Shown here in pieces: positions 61,072 through 64,000 of a stretch of 64,000 bases of DNA. The notes beneath the pieces were generated by a model. It was given only the letters and a program-made list of their open reading frames with translations, searched no databases and was not told the origin of the DNA. Position numbers and translations under genes: made by a program. Numbering within the stretch: the stretch's first letter is position 1; the number at the start of each line of letters is the position of its first letter. The stretch covers positions 32,383 to 96,382 of the forward strand of contig DASYBB010000138.1 of NCBI GenBank assembly GCA_036501025.1, read 5' to 3'. Origin of the DNA: DASUBV01 sp036501025. Lineage in GTDB: Bacteria > Actinomycetota > Actinomycetes > Streptosporangiales > Streptosporangiaceae.

Positions 61072-62348
61072 GACGCCTCGGTGCTGGCCGGGACCGGCGG
61101 CAGGCCGTCCAGCTGGTGGCCGAGCCGGTCCCGCTTGGCCAGCAGGTAGCGCAGGTTGTCGGGCGTGACCACGACCGGCACCGGCACCCGGGCGGTGACC
61201 TTGATGCCGAACCCGGCCAGGCCCGTGACCTTGGCCGGGTTGTTGGTCAGCAGCCGGAGCGACTCGACCCCCAGGTCGGCCAGGATCTGCGCGCCGGTGG
61301 AGTACTCGCGGGCATCGACCGGCAGGCCGAGGTCGAGGTTGGCGTCGACGGTGTCGGCCCCGCTGTCCTGCAGCTGGTAGGCGCGCAGCTTGCTGAGCAG
61401 GCCGATGCCGCGGCCCTCGTGGCCGCGCAGGTAGAGCACGATGCCGCGGCCCGCGGCGGCGATGGCGGCCATGGACGCCTCCAGCTGCTCCCCGCAGTCG
61501 CAGCGGCGCGAGCCGAATACGTCCCCGGTCAGGCACTCGGAGTGCATCCGGACGAGCAGGTCCTCGCCCGGCCCGGCGTCCAGGTCGCCCATGATCAGGG
61601 CCAGGTGCTCGGTCCGGTCGACCGAGTTGAGGTAGCCCAGCGCCCGCCACTCGCCGTGGGCGTTGGGGATCCGGGTCTCCGCCACCCGGACGACCATCCT
61701 CTCGGCCCGGCGGCGGTGCTCGATGAGCTGGGCGATCGTGATCAGGGCCAGGCCGTGCTCGTCGGCGAAGGCGCGCAGCTGCGGCAGCCGGGCCATCGTG
61801 CCGTCCTCGTTGACGATCTCGGCCACCACCCCGGCCGGGGTGAGGCCGGCCAGCCGGGCCAGGTCGACCGCGGCCTCGGTGTGGCCGGGCCGGCGCAGCA
61901 CGCCGCCCTCGGTGTAGCGCAGCGGGAACACGTGGCCGGGCCGGACGATGTCGTGCGGCTCGGTCGCCGAGTCGGCCAGCGTCCGGATCGTCTTGGCCCG
62001 GTCGGCGGCGGAGATGCCGGTCGTGATCCCGTGCCGGGAGTCCACGCTGATGGTGAAGGCCGTGCCCATGTGCTCCTGGTTGTCCGTCGTCATCGGCGGC
62101 ACCTGGAGCCGGTCCAGGTCCTTGCCGAGCATCGGCACGCAGATCAGGCCGCGGGCGTGGCGGATCGTGAAGGCCAGCAGCTCGGGCGTCGCCTTGCTGG
62201 CGGCGAAGATGATGTCGCCCTCGTTCTCGCGGGCCGCGTCGTCCACCACCACGACGGCCCGGCCGGCCGCGATGTCCTGCACCGCGCGCTCCACCGCGTC
62301 CAGCCCGACGGCCCCCGCCGCCTGCCGCTGGGGTCCCAGACTGGTCAT
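61068..62348 (-). CDS. ribBA: Bifunctional DHBP synthase / GTP cyclohydrolase II
   Basis: A 426-residue fusion. The N-terminal domain (to about 210) is 3,4-dihydroxy-2-butanone-4-phosphate synthase: VVVDDAARENEGDIIFAAS, RHARGLICVPML, GHVFPLRYTEGGVLRRPGHTEAAVDLARLAG (each quoted in part). The C-terminal domain (about 215-400) is GTP cyclohydrolase II with the zinc cysteines in SECLTGDVFGSRRCDCGEQL and YLRGHEGRGIGL. Overlaps of four bases at both ends couple it to ribE and ribH. Confidence 0.97.
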   Translation of the reverse strand: MTSLGPQRQAAGAVGLDAVERAVQDIAAGRAVVVVDDAARENEGDIIFAASKATPELLAFTIRHARGLICVPMLGKDLDRLQVPPMTTDNQEHMGTAFTISVDSRHGITTGISAADRAKTIRTLADSATEPHDIVRPGHVFPLRYTEGGVLRRPGHTEAAVDLARLAGLTPAGVVAEIVNEDGTMARLPQLRAFADEHGLALITIAQLIEHRRRAERMVVRVAETRIPNAHGEWRALGYLNSVDRTEHLALIMGDLDAGPGEDLLVRMHSECLTGDVFGSRRCDCGEQLEASMAAIAAAGRGIVLYLRGHEGRGIGLLSKLRAYQLQDSGADTVDANLDLGLPVDAREYSTGAQILADLGVESLRLLTNNPAKVTGLAGFGIKVTARVPVPVVVTPDNLRYLLAKRDRLGHQLDGLPPVPASTEAS

Positions 62349-62953
62349 AGCTGCCTCCCGGCGAGCAGTCGCTCCACGTACTTGGCGATCATGTCGGCTT
62401 CCAGGTTGACCACGTCACCGGGCTGCTTGGTGCCCAGCGTGGTCCGCTGCAGGGTCTCGGGGATCAGGCTCACCTCGAACCAGGCGCCCGGGCCCGGCGG
62501 GCTGAGGGCCGATACGGTCAGGCTGACGCCGTCGACCGCCACGGATCCCTTTTCCACCACGTAACGGGATAGCTCCGGCGACACTGATATCCGGACGACA
62601 TCCCACCCCGCGGCGGGGGTGCGGGAGACGATGGTGCCGGTGCCGTCCACGTGGCCCTGGACCAGGTGCCCGCCCAGGCGGCCGTCCGGCCGCACTGAGC
62701 GCTCCAGGTTGACCGGCGCGCCGGCAGCGAGCGCGCCCAGGCTGGACCGGTTCAGGGTCTCCCCCATCACGTCCGCGCTGAATTGCCCGTCAGAAATGGC
62801 GGTCACCGTCAGGCAGACGCCGTTGATGGCGATCGAGTCACCGCGCCTGGCGTCCGCGGTCACCTCCGGCCCGGCGACAGTCAGCCGGGCGGGCTCGGCG
62901 GCACGCTCAAGCGTGACCACCTGGCCCAGTTCCTCGACGATTCCGGTGAACAC
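62345..62953 (-). CDS. ribE: Riboflavin synthase, alpha subunit
   Basis: RibE dismutates two lumazines to riboflavin. The 202-residue protein has two lumazine-binding barrels: the first starts FTGIVEELGQVVTLERA and has DSIAINGVCLTVTAI and LNRSSLGAL; the second has NLERSVRPDGRLGGHLVQGHVDGTG (quoted in part), GSVAVDGVSLTVSAL and ETLQRTTLG. The start is a GTG at 62953 preceded by GAGGAGG. The frame continues to 63148 across the riboswitch and is not used. No ribD gene is present; it must be elsewhere. Confidence 0.95.
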   Translation of the reverse strand: MFTGIVEELGQVVTLERAAEPARLTVAGPEVTADARRGDSIAINGVCLTVTAISDGQFSADVMGETLNRSSLGALAAGAPVNLERSVRPDGRLGGHLVQGHVDGTGTIVSRTPAAGWDVVRISVSPELSRYVVEKGSVAVDGVSLTVSALSPPGPGAWFEVSLIPETLQRTTLGTKQPGDVVNLEADMIAKYVERLLAGRQL

Positions 62954-63037
62954 CCGGTCCTCCTCAGAGCCCACAATCTCGTCCGGGCTCCGGGGGGTGC
63001 GCGAGAGCGCAGCACGGCGCATGACGCCTCGCCGCGC

Positions 63038-63165
63038 GCGTGCTGCCTCCCATCCGGACTTTAACCGTCGGTCCCGGAATTTCACCGGATCAGCCGGCCG
63101 ATGGACTCGGCCGGGTCGCGGACTGTCACCGCCGGTTCGGAGTTTCACCGACCCCGGAGCACGCT
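63038..63165 (-). ncRNA. FMN riboswitch (RFN element)
   Basis: On the minus strand the hallmark blocks are present in order: GGGGTCGGTGAAACTCCG, ACCGGCGGTGACAGTCCGCG, a variable arm around CGGCCGAGTCCATCGGCCGG, CCGGTGAAATTCCGGGACCG, ACGGTTAAAGTCCGGATGGG and AGGCAGC. It lies about 85 bases before ribE and should turn off the ribE-ribBA-ribH operon when FMN is plentiful. The segment between it and ribE (62954-63037) shows no gene, so transcription or translation could be the controlled step. Confidence 0.97.
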
Positions 63166-63186
63166 TACCTCGGTAACTATTGTGCC

Positions 63187-63300
63187 ATGAACCGTATTCC
63201 GCGCACTAAGGGCCGGCTGTGGCGTCGATCACGTGCCCGGCCGGACGCGCCCGCGGACGGTGCCCGGCTGGCGTGGCTGGGCACCGTCCGCTGGGGCTGA
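63187..63300 (+). other. Possible 37-codon reading frame, weakly supported
   Basis: An ATG at 63187 opens a short basic frame (MNRIPRTKGRLWRRSRARP... ending LAWLGTVRWG) with a TGA at 63298-63300. It has no ribosome binding site and overlaps the terminator of the facing permease gene, so it is more likely fortuitous than a gene. Confidence 0.15.
63253..63291. terminator. Terminator hairpin after the sugar permease gene
   Basis: A perfect 13-base stem (arms 63253-63265 and 63279-63291) with a 13-base loop starts 15 bases beyond the stop of the minus-strand permease gene. It separates that operon from the riboflavin operon, which reads in the same direction. Confidence 0.75.
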
Positions 63301-63306
63301 CCGGCG

Positions 63307-64000
63307 CTAGGCGGCCGTGCCCCGTCCGCGCCGGGTGAGCGCGTCCACGGTCACGGCCGCGACCAGGACCAGGGCCGTCCAGATCAGCTGCGTGGCCGCG
63401 GACAGCCCGAGCAGCTGCAGGCCGTTCGCGATCACGCCCACGACCAGGCCGCCGAGCAGGGCGTCCATCATCTTGCCCCGGCCGCCGAACAGGCTGGTCC
63501 CGCCGATGACCGCGGCGGCCACGGCGTTCAGCGCGTTCTGCCCGCCGTTGACGCCGCTGGAGATCGAGCCCAGGTAGGACGAGTAGATGATGCCCGTGAT
63601 GCCCGCGGTCAGGCCGCACAGCGTGAAGGCCAGCACCCGGATCCGGTTGGTGCTGACGCCCGCCCGCCGGGCCGCCTCGGCGTTGCCGCCGATCGCGTAG
63701 ACGTAGCGGCCGAACCGGGTCCGGCTGAGCAGCGTCGAGTAGATGACCAGGACCGCCAGCACGACCAGCACGACCCAGGGCAGCCCGCGCACGGCCAGGA
63801 ACAGCGTGCCCCGGTTGCTGTTGCCGACCAGGACCACCACGATCCCGGCCACCGCGATCGCGGCCACCTTCAGCAGGGTGACAGACAACGGCGGGGCGAC
63901 CAGCCCGTTGGAACGCCGGCGGTGATCCCGCAGGTACATCATCACCCCGGCCAGCAGCACCAGCGCGATCATCACGATCCAGCTGGCGGTGGCGCTGAGG
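63307..64000 (-). CDS. Ribose/xylose-type ABC transporter permease, partial
   Basis: This is the C-terminal part of a BPD_transp_2 permease (RbsC/XylH type); the frame stays open to the window edge, so the N-terminus lies outside. At least six membrane helices are visible. The family signature is TRFGRYVYAIGGNAEAARRAGVSTNRIRVLAFTLCG (quoted in part: GRYVYAIGGNAEAARRAGV), the loop that contacts the ATPase, followed by AVAAAVIGGTSLFGGRGKMMDALLG (quoted in part: AVIGGTSLFGGRG). The stop is followed by a hairpin, so it is the last gene of its operon; the ATPase and binding protein should lie beyond the right edge. Confidence 0.93.
   Translation of the reverse strand, partial: LSATASWIVMIALVLLAGVMMYLRDHRRRSNGLVAPPLSVTLLKVAAIAVAGIVVVLVGNSNRGTLFLAVRGLPWVVLVVLAVLVIYSTLLSRTRFGRYVYAIGGNAEAARRAGVSTNRIRVLAFTLCGLTAGITGIIYSSYLGSISSGVNGGQNALNAVAAAVIGGTSLFGGRGKMMDALLGGLVVGVIANGLQLLGLSAATQLIWTALVLVAAVTVDALTRRGRGTAA

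Noticed and set aside
63187..63300. A real small protein gene opposite the riboflavin leader
   Set aside because: No ribosome binding site, and most of it is the inverted repeat of a terminator.

Overview
The window is a contiguous stretch of very GC-rich DNA (roughly 70-75% by eye) from an actinomycete chromosome. The evidence is the gene order (an actinobacterial dcw cell-division cluster with DivIVA, SepF and YggT), the meso-diaminopimelate MurE signature, an F420-type luciferase-like oxidoreductase, a SigB/SigF-type sigma factor, GTG starts and 4-base stop/start overlaps. The lineage below class level cannot be read from the sequence; gene content would fit a Streptosporangiales- or Catenulisporales-like organism, but that is a guess. 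I see no phage, insertion sequence, CRISPR, rRNA or tRNA.

Region 1 (1-25.5 kb, nearly all minus strand): rluD (partial), lspA, a DksA/TraR protein, ileS (plus strand), a large two-helix membrane protein, then the dcw cluster read right to left: mraZ, rsmH, an ftsL-like gene, ftsI, murE, murF, mraY, ftsW, murG, murC, ftsQ, ftsZ, yggS, sepF, yggT, divIVA. Two genes normally found here are missing: murD between mraY and ftsW, and pgeF between ftsZ and yggS. A MraZ operator of four TGG repeats at 10-base period overlaps the mraZ promoter, and a 33-base imperfect palindrome lies upstream of ftsZ.

Region 2 (25.8-34.6 kb): a MoxR ATPase - DUF58 - transglutaminase operon diverges from mraZ. It is followed by a DUF3040 protein, DNA polymerase IV, a zinc-type cation diffusion facilitator and nusB.

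Region 3 (34.6-47.2 kb): efp, an Xaa-Pro peptidase, a decayed remnant of SRPBCC and MarR genes, type II NADH dehydrogenase, a sigma factor with a coupled small membrane protein, a GT4 glycosyltransferase, a Tat-exported bicovalent FAD oxidase, an F420-type oxidoreductase, and an aroC-aroK-aroB-aroQ shikimate operon whose first three junctions overlap or nearly touch.

Region 4 (47.4-55.4 kb): surface and poorly known genes: a secreted membrane-anchored protein, an SseB-like protein, a coupled pair of unrecognised proteins, a class F-like sortase, a secreted peptidoglycan-binding protein, an aldose 1-epimerase, and an XdhC/MocA pair for molybdoenzyme maturation.

Region 5 (55.5-64 kb): a probable iron-uptake operon (small lipoprotein, FbpA-like binding lipoprotein, FbpB-like double permease, FbpC-like ATPase, metallo-beta-lactamase enzyme) behind an IdeR/DtxR-type iron box. 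It converges on a riboflavin operon (ribE, ribBA, ribH) controlled by an FMN riboswitch. The window ends inside a ribose-type ABC permease.
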